The position numbers and the translations under genes were made by a program. The notes beneath the pieces are model-generated. The model saw only the letters and a program-made list of their open reading frames with translations, searched no databases and had not been told where the DNA came from. A stretch of DNA of 64,000 bases, from positions 248,001-312,000 of the forward strand of contig OX104124.1 of assembly GCA_944474755.1 (NCBI GenBank), given 5' to 3'. The stretch is from Limnoperna fortunei (taxonomy: Eukaryota > Mollusca > Bivalvia > Mytilida > Modiolidae). Positions 1 to 20,504 of the stretch are shown here, one piece after another (the stretch's first letter is position 1; every line of letters starts with the position of its first letter).

Positions 1-7864
<7,864 letters not shown>

Positions 7865-8283
7865 TTTACAAATTACACTGTAAGCAAAAAGCAGAATTTG
7901 TTACAATTCGGTGACAGATATGTGCAGTTTTATCAAAATTGCCGAGGCTTACCGAATAGACTGTTGAGTGTGCATGGCCTAAGGGCAAAATTAACTAAAA
8001 TGGCAGCAAATTGTATGTTAATTTATTCAATGTTGTATTTACTATGATATTAATATCGAGTACTTTTATTATTTCCCCATAATATTACACTGCATTCTCC
8101 GCCATTTTGTTGTTACCATGACAATATAGACTGGTATATATTTGCTATTTGTGCTTCGAATATACATACACCACTATATTTTTTTCCACCGACTACGCAG
8201 AATCTACTATTGTTGTTCTAGTGTCAATCATAATTTGTTACCACTATCATTATGCAGTCCATTCATTTTTATTTATACTTTGA

Positions 8284-8289
8284 AATAAA
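8284..8289 (+). promoter_or_regulatory. Candidate poly(A) signal for FAXC
   Basis: AATAAA about 420 bp after the FAXC stop codon. Position is plausible for the 3' UTR end; no transcript evidence is available. Confidence 0.4.
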
Positions 8290-8532
8290 CCAAAGAGAGT
8301 GTCCATGTGCATATCTTGTTGTCATAAATAATTTTTAAAATATAGCTCTTATAACGACGTGATTAACCGATAATTTACAATTACTGACTGACAAAGGGCG
8401 CTATAAAGATTTCTCATGCAAATAAAATGTAATATTCACAGATCCGCTACAAATAATCCACAGAGGCTGTGGTTTACCATTATTTTACTACCGGATGACC
8501 ATTCTTTTCTTCCAAGCGACATAAATGACCAT

Positions 8533-8703
8533 CTCGTTGTAAAACAATGATAAAACACAGGATCTGAAAATTACTTCTATTCTAATAAGACAATTACGGT
8601 ACGTTTACTATATTGACTCTCGTTGTAAAACAAAGATTAGACACAGCTAATGGAGAATTACTTCTAATCTAATAAGACAATTACGGTACATTTATTATAT
8701 TGA
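8533..8703. repeat. Two-copy 85 bp tandem duplication
   Basis: The unit beginning ctcgttgtaaaacaa and ending tatattgact occurs twice in a row, with several substitutions. Non-coding, downstream of FAXC. Confidence 0.8.
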
Positions 8704-9284
8704 CTTACCTTAGTAGCATAAACCATTTTTGCCATAAACTGGCTGCTCCGTCAATGTAACACTCAATATATTGCAACGAATAATTCTAGCGCGCATCGTT
8801 ATTTATACGACTCCTATGCGATAGCTTTCCGATGGGTGTTTGTCAGAGTATAGTGGGAAAGAATGAAGGTAATAAGAAAATACCGAACACTATTGTTAAA
8901 AAAGACGATACACCGATCAAAGTCCTAGAAACCGGCAAATAACCAAAAATAGAGCAACTACAGCAACGGTCCCTACATGTTACATGCATTTAAAAAGAAA
9001 TGGTGGGTTTATTATAGCATGCCAACTCTACCGCTTCCATTACACTTGTGTGCGAGTTATAAATGTATTAATGAAAAAGGCTGGGTATCATACACCAACA
9101 GTCAGTAACAGGTGTATCCGATGACACAAAACTAGCACGATACAGGTGGAAAGGGAGTTAACTCTTACTACCTTAGATCAGATCTGGCGAATTCAAAAGG
9201 AGCAACTATATTTTACGATAAAACATGCGTTCGACACATGACATATTCTTACACCCGTAAATTCAAATAGTCCCATGACGTCAT
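8704..9284. other. Intergenic, no gene recognised
   Basis: Contains a gggagttaactct motif near 9150 of the kind common in mollusc DNA. I see no supported exon or RNA gene. Confidence 0.5.
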
Positions 9285-9297
9285 CATAATAGTTAAG

Positions 9298-9567
9298 TTT
9301 GTTTTGTTTGTTTGTTTGATGGTGTTTAACGCCAATTTCAGCAATTTTTCAGCTATATCATGGCGTCCAGTTTTTATTGGGGGAGGAAGCCGGAGTACCC
9401 GGAGAAAACCCCCGACCTGCGGTAGGAAAACTGGCAAATCCTTGTCAATTAAGATTGGAGTCGAGTACACCCTGCCTGCAGTGAGAATCGAACCCGCAAT
9501 CTCAGTGTTGACAGACCACGTGATCAATAGTAGACGAACTACCTTGACCACTCGGCCACCGAGGCCC
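9298..9567 (-). repeat. Full-length tRNA-derived SINE with 13 bp target duplication
   Basis: Read on the minus strand it starts ggcctcggtggccgagtgg (A-box region of a tRNA head), has a B box ggttcgattctc, then the family body, and ends in ggcgttaaacaccatcaaac and a (caaa)n tail. It is flanked by cataatagttaag (9285-9297) and cataatatttaag (9568-9580), a 13 bp duplication with one mismatch. This is the best-preserved copy and defines the family here. It resembles mollusc V-SINE-type elements such as RUDI, but I cannot verify the family. Confidence 0.9.
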
Positions 9568-9580
9568 CATAATATTTAAG

Positions 9581-10159
9581 AAAAATATTTAAATTTCTGA
9601 ACAGGTTATATAATCTATAAACTGGTTCTGATCTGTTAACCCCTTTCATAAACTGTTTCGTGGTTTATTGGGCTTAAACAGACGGAAACCTTGTTATAAC
9701 CTGTTTGGAAATTAGAAATATTATCAATGGTCCACAGTGTAAAAGTCATACACAGTCACGTAATTTTCTAGTATGATTCCATTGTTTTCAAAATACATCT
9801 GCTAATTTACAAGTGGGATTAAAATGTAATTTATTAATATTTAAATATAATGAGGTCGGCATTTTGTGAAGGAAATAAGATAAAACAGAAATGCAAATAA
9901 AGTGTTGAAAATACGTTCTTAAATATAATTAAAAGACAGGGTTTTTCATTTTCAACAATATGTCACCCTTTGAATGAGTTTTGTAAATTTATAAACGCTA
10001 GAAACGAAAATTAGTGTTTTTTTCAAATATTACCAACCTCTCAAGCTTCACTTTTTACAGTTTATAAGTTAAATATTTCCAGTAATATATAAATATAACG
10101 CATCATTTCTACATCGCACTATATGTTAAACATTATGTTCACCACGTTCGACCATACTT
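9581..10159. other. Intergenic, no gene recognised
   Basis: AT-rich, with short aacaggttata/aacctgtt motifs near 9601-9705. Nothing supports a gene. Confidence 0.5.
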
Positions 10160-10735
10160 GTACAGGCCGACCATTAACCCGATAAACCGACATGGCGACC
10201 ATATATCCAATAAACCGACAGGCCAATCATTTACCCGATAAACCGACATGGTGACAATATATCCAATAAACCGACAGGCCAATCATTTACCCGATAAACC
10301 GACATGGTGACAATATATCCAATAAACCGACAGGCCGACCATATACCCAATAAACCGACAGGCCGACCATATACCGAATAAACCGACAGGCCAATCATTT
10401 ACCCGATAAACCGACATGGTGACCATATACCCAATAAAACGACAGGCAGACCATTTACCCGATAAACCGACATGGTGACCATATACCCAATAAACTGACA
10501 GGCCAACAATATACCCAATAAACCGACAGGTCGACCATTTACCCGATAAACCGACAGGCTCACTATATACCCAAAAAACCGACAGGCCGACAATATACCC
10601 AATAAACGACAGGCCGACTTTATACCGAGTAAACCGACAGTCCGACCATATACCCTATAAACCGACAGGCCGACCATACACCCAATAAATCGACAGGGCC
10701 TAACTAACAGGACGACTATATACCCAATAAGCCGA
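10160..10735. repeat. 28 bp minisatellite, about 20 copies
   Basis: Unit of the form aaaccgacaggccgaccata plus tacccaat, with alternating variants (catggtgac versus caggccaat). The regular period leaves a frame open on the minus strand, which is not coding. Confidence 0.92.
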
Positions 10736-11049
10736 CATTACCAGCGTGTTGATTGCCCTTGTATGACCAACAGATAAAGATAGAGTCAACAATGAGTTTT
10801 TATTGTTTGTATATATACATATGTTTCTGTCGAAGAATAAAATATGAAACAAAAATACATGAATGTCCCAATTTTATGTTGATATTTACATAAATTGTTA
10901 CACGTTCATACAAAATCCTCTGTCTATATTTTCCCTTTCATGTGTTGTGCATATTCTACAAATAGAGAAAAGGTTATACAAACGAATTTCATAAGACAGA
11001 AGAACGAGTACTTTAAATGGGTTTAGTTTTAAATGGTTATATATTATAT

Positions 11050-11330
11050 GAGTTCTCAGATACGTTTTGGTTATTGGATATTTCAGTTCTCAGATACGTT
11101 TTGGCTATTGGATATTTCAGTTCTCAGATACGTTTTGGCTATTGGATATTTCAGTTCTCAGATACGTTTTGGTTATTGGATATTTCAGTTCTCAGATACG
11201 TTTTGGCTATTGGATATTTCAGTTCTCAGAAACGTTTTGGCTATTGGATATTTCAGTTCTCAGATACTTTTTGTTTATTGGATATTTCAGTTCTCAGATA
11301 CGTTTTGGTTATTGGATATTTCAGATACTT
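11050..11330. repeat. 34 bp minisatellite, about 8 copies
   Basis: Unit ttctcagatacgttttggct followed by attggatatttcag. Because 34 is not a multiple of three, the same peptide appears in all three plus frames. That explains the overlapping open frames and argues against coding. Confidence 0.93.
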
Positions 11331-11854
11331 TTTGTTTGTTAATTATACGTCGATAGATAGCACACGAGCTCCTTAAATCGCTGGTTTTAACAAGCAGACG
11401 ACTGATATGTAACACATTAAAACCAAAAGCCATATTCTTGGCAAATCGAATAAATGCCAGATGTACGTTGAAAGGCCAATAAGCGAGTTTGCAGTTCGGA
11501 CCACTTCCGGTTTATAGGAGAAAATTAGTGAGGCATTGTGGGATTGTAAGGAAGATAAACAATCCGCGCATCATATAGGAGAAAACAATTATAAAACAAT
11601 TTTGCCGAAATTCAATTTAAAACGGATCGTGGTGGTTTATATAAGCACCAGGAATAGCCAAGAGATGAATAGAAACACCACAAGTAAAGCGTTTGTACCG
11701 ATTTTGTCTCTTTTACAACACTCGATCTGCGTCCCGAACGTTATTGTTTATCTGCTTTGACCTTTTAACCTTAGCGGGTTATTCCCCTTTTGTTAAAAAT
11801 ATACACATGCGCATTAAAAAACTGCGAACTCGCTTATCGAATATGCAATATACG

Positions 11855-12083
11855 GGTCTCGGTGACCACAGGGTTGAGTCATCCATTATTGATCACGTGA
11901 AGTTGCGAGTTTGGGACTAAATGTGGTAATGGTGTGCTCGACTACAACTTTTATTGGCTAGGATTGCCAGTTTTCCTGTCGAACTTAAGGGTTTTCAACC
12001 TGTAGTCCGGCTTCTTCATCCCAATAATCATTTGACGCAGTGATATAATTTATAACAATTACTAAATGTGGTGTTAACAAAAG
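11855..12083 (+). repeat. Diverged SINE copy next to an EF-hand exon
   Basis: Recognisable tattgatcacgtg, ggattgccagttttcct, ccggcttcttcatcccaata and gtggtgttaaca blocks, with more substitutions than other copies. It starts only about 28 bp beyond the donor of the EF-hand exon at 12111-12191, on the opposite strand. Confidence 0.75.
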
Positions 12084-12110
12084 TCAAAGAAAAACAAAAC
12101 GTTGCAATAC

Positions 12111-12191
12111 CTCTGTAGTCAATTTTACCGTCACCATTTGTGTCAGCGTCTAAGATCGTTTGGATGGAATCTTCTTCAGAATGGGTGTCAC
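12111..12191 (-). CDS. EF-hand gene exon carrying EF4 loop
   Basis: Acceptor ttttgtag before 12191 and donor agag|gtattg after 12111. It encodes DTHSEEDSIQTILDADTNGD then GKIDYR. The final g is the first base of the position-12 codon, so an exon starting aa/ag would supply the expected Glu. Confidence 0.8.
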
Positions 12192-15100
12192 CTACAAAAA
12201 AAAACAGTTCAATGAGAAAAGGCAGAAATAATATCCTTAATTGTTGCAGTAAAGTTTTTATCTTAAATCCTCAAACTGCATCTCTTTAGTAGAAAGATAC
12301 AACTGTATAAACAATTCGCTGACACATTTCGTAAAAAGTAAAACAATGCAGTTATACAAATTTAGTTTAATTGGAACAACCAAACTAATTTTTGTTATCC
12401 CTCAGCATATTAATTGAATTCAATTCGATTCAGATGCATGCCACTTTCATTCCCGAGTTGTTGTAGAGGTATAGTACTAAGGTGTCTAAGGATAGAAAGA
12501 ACTTTAGCAAATAGTTGAACACCAATTTGTGTACGATGGAAACTTCATTTCATTAGACTGTTATGAGTCCATCAGGAACGTTAACAAAATAATTGTGGTA
12601 ATTATTCATTATATAATTAATTAATAAACTGATATTTTAAACTGAAATTTAATTTCGGAATTAACAAGTTTACTTGTCTCAATTCTTGGACACTCTACTG
12701 ATATTCCGACAATCTTCAAGTTTCGGAAACCAGCAATTGCTCGGAAAATGATTTTCGGGGATTTTACGGTCTACCAAATGTAAAAAGTTTAAATTCCAAC
12801 GTAAATAATTATAACGAGTATACTTTTATGCAACTAGTTTTAACTCTCAAACATCAATTATATAAATTCTCATACATGGAAAACCAAGAATATAGATAAA
12901 CTCGAAACTTAATATTTCCAAAGAATTTTGTAGAGACCATGTACACGTAGAATTTAAAACCTATAAATGATAAATTATATAATATCACTTACCAAATTTT
13001 TCCATAAAATATTTCAACTCGGATTTATCTATAAATCCGTCTTTGTTTCTGTCTAGTATGTCAAAGGCAGCTTGAAAGTCCGGATCGGATAACGAATCTT
13101 GACGGACCATGTTAATTTTTACAGCAAAAGTCTCAAATTCGTTATAATCAATGTATCCATTCCCTGGAACAAAAAAAAACATTGGAACATCTCTCGGCCA
13201 TTTACGTCAAAGGTCGGAACTCAAATAAAATAACAGAACGATCTTTTTTGGTATCACTCCTGTTTTAGGAGCATACCTCGCTATACTAAAGACACGCTTG
13301 AATATTCATAATGAATTCTTTACATTATTTTTAAAAACTGTTTTAGACCATTGTTTACGCGTCTAAAGGAAACATAATTGAACAAATAAATAATCATTGA
13401 AAATGTAACTTGTATATCTGGGACAAGTATAGCTGATTTATATGTTCCTGCTTGTGTTATCCAAAGTTCTGATCTAAAGTTTTATTTGAACCCTGTCAGA
13501 ACAATTAAAACTTGAAATGATTTAGGAAAATTAACTTTGTGAAACCATTCTGATGAAACAATTGTATGTTATAAATAATACCACATTTAATTAATAATTA
13601 TTATGAAAAGTTTCATTTTACATACCGTCACTGTCCAGCCTCGATATGATTCCATCCAACTCTCGTGAACAGGTCAGATAACCTAACTGACGCATCATAG
13701 CACCTATATCATTTTACATACCGTCACTGTCCAGCCTCGATATGATTCCATCCAACTCTCGTGAACAGGTCAGATAACCTAACTGACGCATCATAGCACC
13801 TATGTCATTTTACATACCGTCACTGTCCAGCCTCGATATGATTCCATCCAACTCTCGTGAACAGGTCAGATAACCTAACTGACGCATCATAGCACCTATG
13901 TCATTTTACATACCGTCACTGTCCAGCCTCGATATGATTCCATCCAACTCTCGTGAACAGGTCAGATAACCTAACTGACGCATCATAGCACCTATGTCAT
14001 TTTTGGACACTTTTCCGTCATGATCAGAATCAAACAAATCGAATGTGTCCTTAATTGCTGTAAACAGAAAGAACTGAATACAAATTGTGATCTGTATAGT
14101 ATGTAAACTATACTGGGTATAACAATGCATAAAGCAGACAATAATACGATAGATCAACCACTGGATAAGCTGAATTTTATTTTTATTCCTCTGAACTTTT
14201 GAAATATTCGGACATTTTAAAGCAATCTATCTATTTTTGAAGATAGGATCCTCGTTGATCCTCTGTATTGTGTTTGCTTGACCCTTAAGGGTTTTTTTTG
14301 CAAATAAAGAATTTGGTTATTTGAAATGTGTACATAAAAATAGATATTATGATATATCTGTATGGGATAGCCTGACCAACTTGACCCTCATGTTTCCGGT
14401 TCTAATGATCGCTTTATGAACTTGAAAATATTGGCAGGGGAAACTTTCTATGTTTAGATTTTATTTTTTTTAACAGGATCTAAGTTATTAAAAGAGGAGA
14501 ATTTTGTTGCTATAGAATTATCGAAGGGAAATCTGATACGCTTACTTATTTTGCATTTTAAAAAAATGAAACTCATCATCATGAATTTTACAAAATGTCT
14601 ATGAATTATTTAATTTGTTTGAAGCGTCCAAGATTTGTTTCAAAGTTATGGTCACTTACTAAAACAGAAATAGCACATTGAAAAAGAATAAATTCGAAAC
14701 TCCAGTGCGTTTCTACAACTTCTGAAACAACCTAGTAAATTTCTTTATTAGGACTATAAAACAACTGAACTGCTATCTTAATATTTCATCTCCCACCGGA
14801 TCTTGTGCGCTGTGCAGTCCACGTGGCCAAGGGAGATAAATAGTCTAAACCTAATCGATAGTCGAAGAAAGACAACTCTTAATTGTTTCAATACGATTAA
14901 TGGTTACAATAAACTAAATCTTTAACATGCATTTTCCATATTGGGATACCTGCAATTAATATTTTATGTGTGAAAATCCTCTTAATTGAAACCCCCGAAA
15001 ACAGTTGCTTGTGTAAGTTAAAATGTTAAACTTCATTATTAACAAATAAACAAATATATGTCGTGCGACAAAAATGACCGAAGATTTTGGTGACAAAAAT

Positions 15101-15342
15101 TAGCGCTGAATAAAACTAACCAAATGTTCCCCAAATATAGATTTTCAATCAATAATGTTTATACTATTAAATTGTGCTATTGTTAGAACCACATAGAACA
15201 TCCAATCAGATGCATTCGTTTTATTTTCTTCTGAATACTATCTTTAAAAATTTCCCGGTGTAATGTAAACAAATAATTTGTTTAATGTAACCTAGTTTTT
15301 CATGTACTAACCTTTTTTCGAATCTTCGCTTAATCTTCTTGT
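12111..15342 (-). CDS. Calmodulin/troponin-C-like protein with four EF-hands, internal exons
   Basis: Four minus-strand exons (15342-15312, 14057-13914, 13163-12993, 12191-12111) join in frame. They give TRRLSEDSKKAIKDTFDLFD leading into EF1 (DSDHDGKVSKND, Asp at position 12), EF2 (DSDGNGYIDYNE, split by an intron after the fourth residue), EF3 (DRNKDGFIDKSE) and EF4 (DTNGDGKIDYR, position 12 encoded across the next splice). EF2 and EF3 have full calcium ligands; EF1 is slightly off consensus. The layout is that of a cytosolic calcium sensor; calmodulin-like versus troponin C cannot be settled. First and last exons were not found. The donor of the EF1 exon lies in a 96 bp tandem array. Confidence 0.85.
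12993..13163 (-). CDS. EF-hand gene exon, end of EF2 and all of EF3
   Basis: Acceptor ttgttccag before 13163 and donor tttg|gtaagt after 12993. It encodes GNGYIDYNEFETFAV, a linker, then FQAAFDILDRNKDGFIDKSE and the exit helix. Confidence 0.88.
13613..13996 (-). repeat. 96 bp unit in four tandem copies, exon end plus splice donor
   Basis: The block from tcattttacataccgtcact to agcacctatg recurs at 96 bp spacing (ccgtcactgt at 13625, 13721, 13817, 13913), with only one or two substitutions. Each unit holds the 3' end of the EF1/EF2 exon, its gtatgt donor and about 13 nt of intron. Only the copy nearest 14000 is joined to the acceptor and EF1 coding part. Confidence 0.95.
13914..14057 (-). CDS. 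EF-hand gene exon, EF1 and start of EF2
   Basis: Acceptor ctgtttacag before 14057 and donor gacg|gtatgt after 13914. It encodes AIKDTFDLFDSDHDGKVSKN, an exit helix, then the EF2 entering helix to DSDG. Its last 83 nt and the donor are repeated three more times downstream. Confidence 0.87.
14058..15311. other. Intron of the EF-hand gene
   Basis: Holds a dispersed repeat (14374-14520) also found at 26944-27290. Otherwise AT-rich, with no second gene recognised. Confidence 0.6.
14374..14520. repeat. Dispersed repeat, single-unit form
   Basis: Shares tgaccctcatgt..ttctaatgatcgctttat, then tgtttagatt...aggatcta and gaattttgttgc, with 26944-27290. There the first part has expanded into a 43 bp tandem array. 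Confidence 0.65.
15312..15342 (-). CDS. EF-hand gene small upstream exon
   Basis: A 31 nt exon between attacag (acceptor) and aaaaag|gttagt (donor). It encodes TRRLSEDSKK and joins in phase 1 to AIKDTFDLFD, the usual L-S-E...E-F lead-in to EF1 in this family. Confidence 0.72.
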
Positions 15343-15344
15343 CT

Positions 15345-16194
15345 GTAATACAAATAAAATAGTTAAACTAAATGATTTGGGCTAAAGGAAATAATAATTT
15401 CTTACAAATGTTTTGGGGAAAGACCGGTTGGACTTTCAGAAGAGATAGAAATTGTATGGCTTTTTGGCAAGTAGAGAGCAGCGGAACGAGCTAAAAGATA
15501 TAAAAATGTCTTTTACGAGTTGAAGATCACATGGCATTCGCAAAGCGCATGAAAATAACTATTTCTTCAGCTGTCTCAGACATCCAATCAGAACTCCCAA
15601 ACCAAGAAAGAATGTTATGTAACTATAACAATTTTCGTATTTTATGCGTTTTGAGTAAACAACGCAACAAGTACAGATGTGTGCGCGTGGGCTCATCTAT
15701 ACTTGCTCATCTTTACCAGAAATCTGAAAGTACCTATTTCTACCGTAAACCAACAACTTTAACACTGCGATATTTTATAGATGTTTCATTATTTAATGCA
15801 CACCTTAACACAAGAACGTTGTTATGTTATCGTGACAACGTTCGTGTTGAAGACGCTTTTATTGGATGACGCAACGATTAGAGATGAGTGCGCCTAAGCT
15901 CATCTGTAATCGGTCACCTGTACAAGAATCATTTGCGGAAGAAGATTTGGACTGCCACTAGAACTTTATGGAGGGTGTGGACAGGACAGTAAATGTTGCT
16001 TTTTGTAGCGTCAAAAAGAAGCGCACTCTTTTATCAAATATACAATGGGTTATATATATCGAGGAACATGGCACCGTCCAAACACCTTGCCAATATGGTT
16101 CAAGACTTTACGTCATAAGACAGTGTGAAACCAACGAGTTAAATATTTACAAAAGAATTTCGCTATGCAGTAGGTTGTTTGCAATAAAGACATT
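15345..16194. other. Upstream flank of the EF-hand gene, diverged duplicated block
   Basis: Two related stretches, near 15660-15730 (acgcaacaagtacagatg...) and 15870-15930 (acgcaacgattagagatg...), form an old duplication. The 112-codon open frame over 15531-15869 has no recognisable domain and spans this repeat; I do not call it a gene. Confidence 0.45.
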
Positions 16195-17760
16195 GTATAT
16201 ACATGTACCAGGACAGCAGTATTGGCACTGTATATACTAGTACTGCAGTAGTGACACTGTATATACTAGTACAGCAGTAGTGACACTGTATATACTAGTA
16301 CTACAGTAGTGACACTGTATATACTAGTACTGCAGTAGTGACACTGTATATACTAGTACATCAGTAGTGACACTGTATTTACTAGTACAGCAGCAGTAGT
16401 GACACTGTATATACTAGTACTGCAGTAGTGACACTGTATATACTAGTACAGCAGTAGTGACACTGTATATACTAGTACAGCAGTAGTGACACTGTATATA
16501 CTAGTACAGCAGTAGTGACACTGTATATACTAGTATAGCAGTAGTGACACTGTATATACTAGTACAGCAGTAGTGACACTGTATATACTAGTACTACAGT
16601 AGTGACACTGTATATACTAGTACAGCAGTAGTGACACTGTATATACTAGTACTACAGTAGTGACACTGTATATACTAGTACTACAGTAGTGACACTGTAT
16701 ATACTAGTACAGCAGTAGTGACACTGTATATACTAGTACTACAGTAGTGACACTGTATATACTAGTACTACAGTAGTGACACTGTATATACTAGTACAGC
16801 AGTAGTGACACTGTATATACTAGTGCTGCAGTAGTGACACTGTATATACTAGTGCTGCAGTAGTGACACTGTATATACTAGTACAGCAGTAGTGACACTG
16901 TATATACTAGTACTGCAGTAGTGACACTGTATATACTAGTACTGCAGTAGTGACACTGTATATACTAGTACTACAGTAGTGAACTGTATATACTAGTACT
17001 GCAGTAGTGACACTGTATATACTAGTACTACAGTAGTGACACTGTATATAATAGTACTGCAGTAATGACACTGTATATACTAGTACTGCAGTAGTGACAC
17101 TGTATATACTAGTACTAAAGTAGTGACACTGTATATACTAGTACTGCAGTAGTGACACTGTATATACTAGTACTGCAGTAGTGACACTGTATATACTAGT
17201 ACTACAGTGGTGACACTGTATATACTAGTACTGCAGTAGTGACACTGTATATACTAGTACTACGGTAGTGACACTGTATATACTAGTACTACAGTAGTGA
17301 CACTGTATATACTAGTACAGCAGTAGTGACACTGTATATACTAGTACTGCAGTAGTGACACTGTGTATACTAGTACTGCAGTAGTGACACTGTATATACT
17401 AGTACTACAGTAGTGAACTGTATATACTAGTACTGCAGTAGTGACACTGTATATACTAGTACTACAGTAGTGACACTGTATATAATAGTACTGCAGTAAT
17501 GACACTGTATATACTAGTACTGCAGTAGTGACACTGTATATACTAGTACTAAAGTAGTGACACTGTATATACTAGTACTGCAGTAGTGACACTGTATATA
17601 CTAGTACTGCAGTAGTGACACTGTATATACTAGTACTACAGTTGTGACACTGTATATACTAGTACTGCAGTAGTGACACTGTATATACTAGTACTACAGT
17701 AGTGACACTGTATATACTAGTACTGCAGTAGTGACACTGTATATACTAGTACTACAGTAG
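16195..17760. repeat. 29 bp minisatellite, about 54 copies
   Basis: Unit actgcagtagtgacactgta plus tatactagt, with actaca and acagca variants. A block of about 434 bp, marked by the shortened unit tgaactg at 16981 and 17415, is itself duplicated. The array resumes at 24075 beyond an inserted element. Confidence 0.95.
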
Positions 17761-20504
17761 TCCCAGACAATTTTGAAGCGTCGCTTTTATATCACAGCGT
17801 AACTTAAATGCCGCTTATTATCTGCATAGAATCCGCTGTTGTAAAAAGCAGTATTTAAGCGACATGCATAATTACCGCTTAATTTTAACCTACATAATTA
17901 GCAATGCTTTAACTCCACTTTTATCCAACTTAAACTATACTGATTTTCTAAGTAGAAAAAAAGCGAGACTACAGGTAATTGATTATTCCTGCTTAAATCC
18001 AACTGATAAATATTGGTCATTTTTAATTTTATTACAAATCTACTTAATCCCTGCTGATTTATCTTAGTAAATTAAACTGAACGTTTTTTTCCAACTGAAA
18101 AAACTTAAAGGTGCTACAGCAAATACTTTTTCCCTACTGATTTAACTCTGCTCTATTAAATATTAATTGAACTCCGCTTAAAAACAACTGAAAAAACTCA
18201 ATAAAATATTATTTGTTGTCTGTTTTCCAATTATTTAGTGACTATCTAATCAAAAAATAATTAGTTATATTATTTTTATATCAACCAAATTGCTTTTTAA
18301 CTTCACATATGAACATTTTACTATTGAAGATCAGAAATAATGCACAAATGTCTAAGTATGCAGTTTGAGTATTTTCTATAGAAAATGTTTGGAATTATTT
18401 ATTATTACTTTAAATGAAGATTAAAGTTTTTAATCCAAATAGAGAACAAGGACACTGATATTACACATGACAAAATTTAACATGACCATGGCCTAATAAC
18501 ACCATTATTCTCAAAACATAAATAAAAAGACATTAAATTTTCTTCTATGATGTATGTTCTGCCAATTTATGGTACAATTTCAATCATGAATATTATAGCT
18601 TAAATATCAAATATTTTCATGCAATATCAATAAAAAACCAGAAATCATAAAAACACATTCACAATATAAAATAATTCTTGATACATTATACTACAAACTT
18701 ATGTAGTAAACAGAAAACTGTTTACTAAGAAAAAGTATAATCATAGGGGAGATAACTCTAAAGGGGAGCCAACTCTACAATCTTTTGTCCACATTCAAAA
18801 ATACCACAATGGAAGCTTTACTTTCTAATAAATTTAATGTAACCATTTTTGTAATTATTAACAAGCAATAAAAACAGTTAAGAACTATCTTCATATGAAC
18901 AATAGAATAAATGGAACTTTTTACAACAGCATGTTTTAGTTTATGTAGAAGTGCTATATAACTAATATCACCATTTTCCTCTACAACTGTTAAAAAGCAA
19001 CATTTATAAACCAATGCATAATCAACACAATGAATATGATGATTATGAAGAAAGAACTATAAAATATATGTAAAAAGATATAACTTTACTGATAAATTCT
19101 CCACAATATTTAATTTGTCAGTGGACAGTTTGGCTTCAACTACTAAAAATATTAAATGTCCAATTCTTTTTCCATTTTTTGGCTAACTGCTTTTCACAGA
19201 AAGAAGAAACAGTGCTTCTGCCTCTGATTTACAGTACATATATTTCTTCTGGGTACCCGGTTCTTGTTTGCTTCTGAATGTTGACAGCAAGTAGAATATG
19301 GTGCTGAATGTTATTTGTTTCCTTCAAATCTTCATAGAAACTAAAATTAATCCAAAACCAGACTTGTCAAAATGTTCTTTGTAAAGTTTTTCCGTCAAAA
19401 CATTTTGATGTTATTATTCTTATTTTTCATTCCTTCTTGTCTTTGATGTACATTTTTTCCTGTAAAAACACAAAAAATAATATTGCAGAAAAAACTGCAA
19501 AGAAAGAACATTCATAGCTAAAGTTTGCAAATTCCACACAAAAATAGAATGTTGACATAGCAAAAACCATTTATTTTATTATTGGGAAATTTCTGTTACA
19601 TGAGGTTTACAAAATGCATGTACCAATGAGCTACAATGCTTACTCGCTTACTCAAGCCCCACTAGTGACCGGAGCCGAATCGTTAGAATTATGCGCAACC
19701 TTAACTGCAGAGTATGTGTAATTAGGACATTATATTTTAACAATTTCTTTGAATTATGTCCATTTGAAGAAGTTGAACACACTTTTATTTAGTACACTTA
19801 ACTGAATACCCTAAAAATTATCTCCCCTTTCATATGTTAACAGATTTTACACCCACATGTTTCCCCCCTTTTTTCAATTGTGTGGCCATTCATTTTGTAG
19901 CCTGAATTCCCTTGACCTAATAATAATTTGTGTCATATTAAATTGAAATAGGCCCAGTATTGGCTATTTACCTTACTATTTTAATTACTATTGGTCTTCA
20001 TACTGCATTTCAAAATTACTGACACCACTTCCCATATTTGTTGCACAATCTACAATGGATACAAACATGTATAATAAAAAACGACACTGTTCTCTACATT
20101 GATAGTGTATTCTGCTAAATTATGCCAACAATTTTAATGTTTCAGAGAAAACAAAATTATATAAGAAATTTTGAAAAAATGTCAAATTACACGAAATGAT
20201 TCTTGTGGCGACTAAATGAATGTGCATATTTCGGTACTTCTACGAATATTGTCTACGCAATGTGGACTATAGGTCACTAAGGTCAATAGCAAACATGTGT
20301 AAAAAGGTACTGCATCAACATTTGATATTTATCACAGATGAAAAATATTTACATTGTGAACATATACGTAGGAAAATGGTGAAACTTATAATATGCGAGC
20401 GAAGCGAAGCTCTCTAATGTACAGAGTCTGCCAAATTGCACGAGACCCAAAATATGATCATCGAAAAAAAAACCTGGGCTACTCGGAATGCATTGGGAAT
20501 TTAC

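Noticed and set aside
8709..8735. Minus-strand ATG with nine codons and a strong donor aag|gtaagt
   Set aside because: Too short to support without a downstream exon; none found.
9520..9567. tRNA-like sequence with A and B boxes
   Set aside because: It is the head of a SINE with body, tail and target duplication; no complete cloverleaf.
11017..11376. Three overlapping plus-strand frames with the same repeated peptide
   Set aside because: 34 bp repeat unit cycles through all three frames; non-coding.
12028..12191. EF-hand exon read through to a stop in the SINE
   Set aside because: A good donor lies at 12110 and read-through would replace the position-12 Glu by Gly; splicing is more likely.
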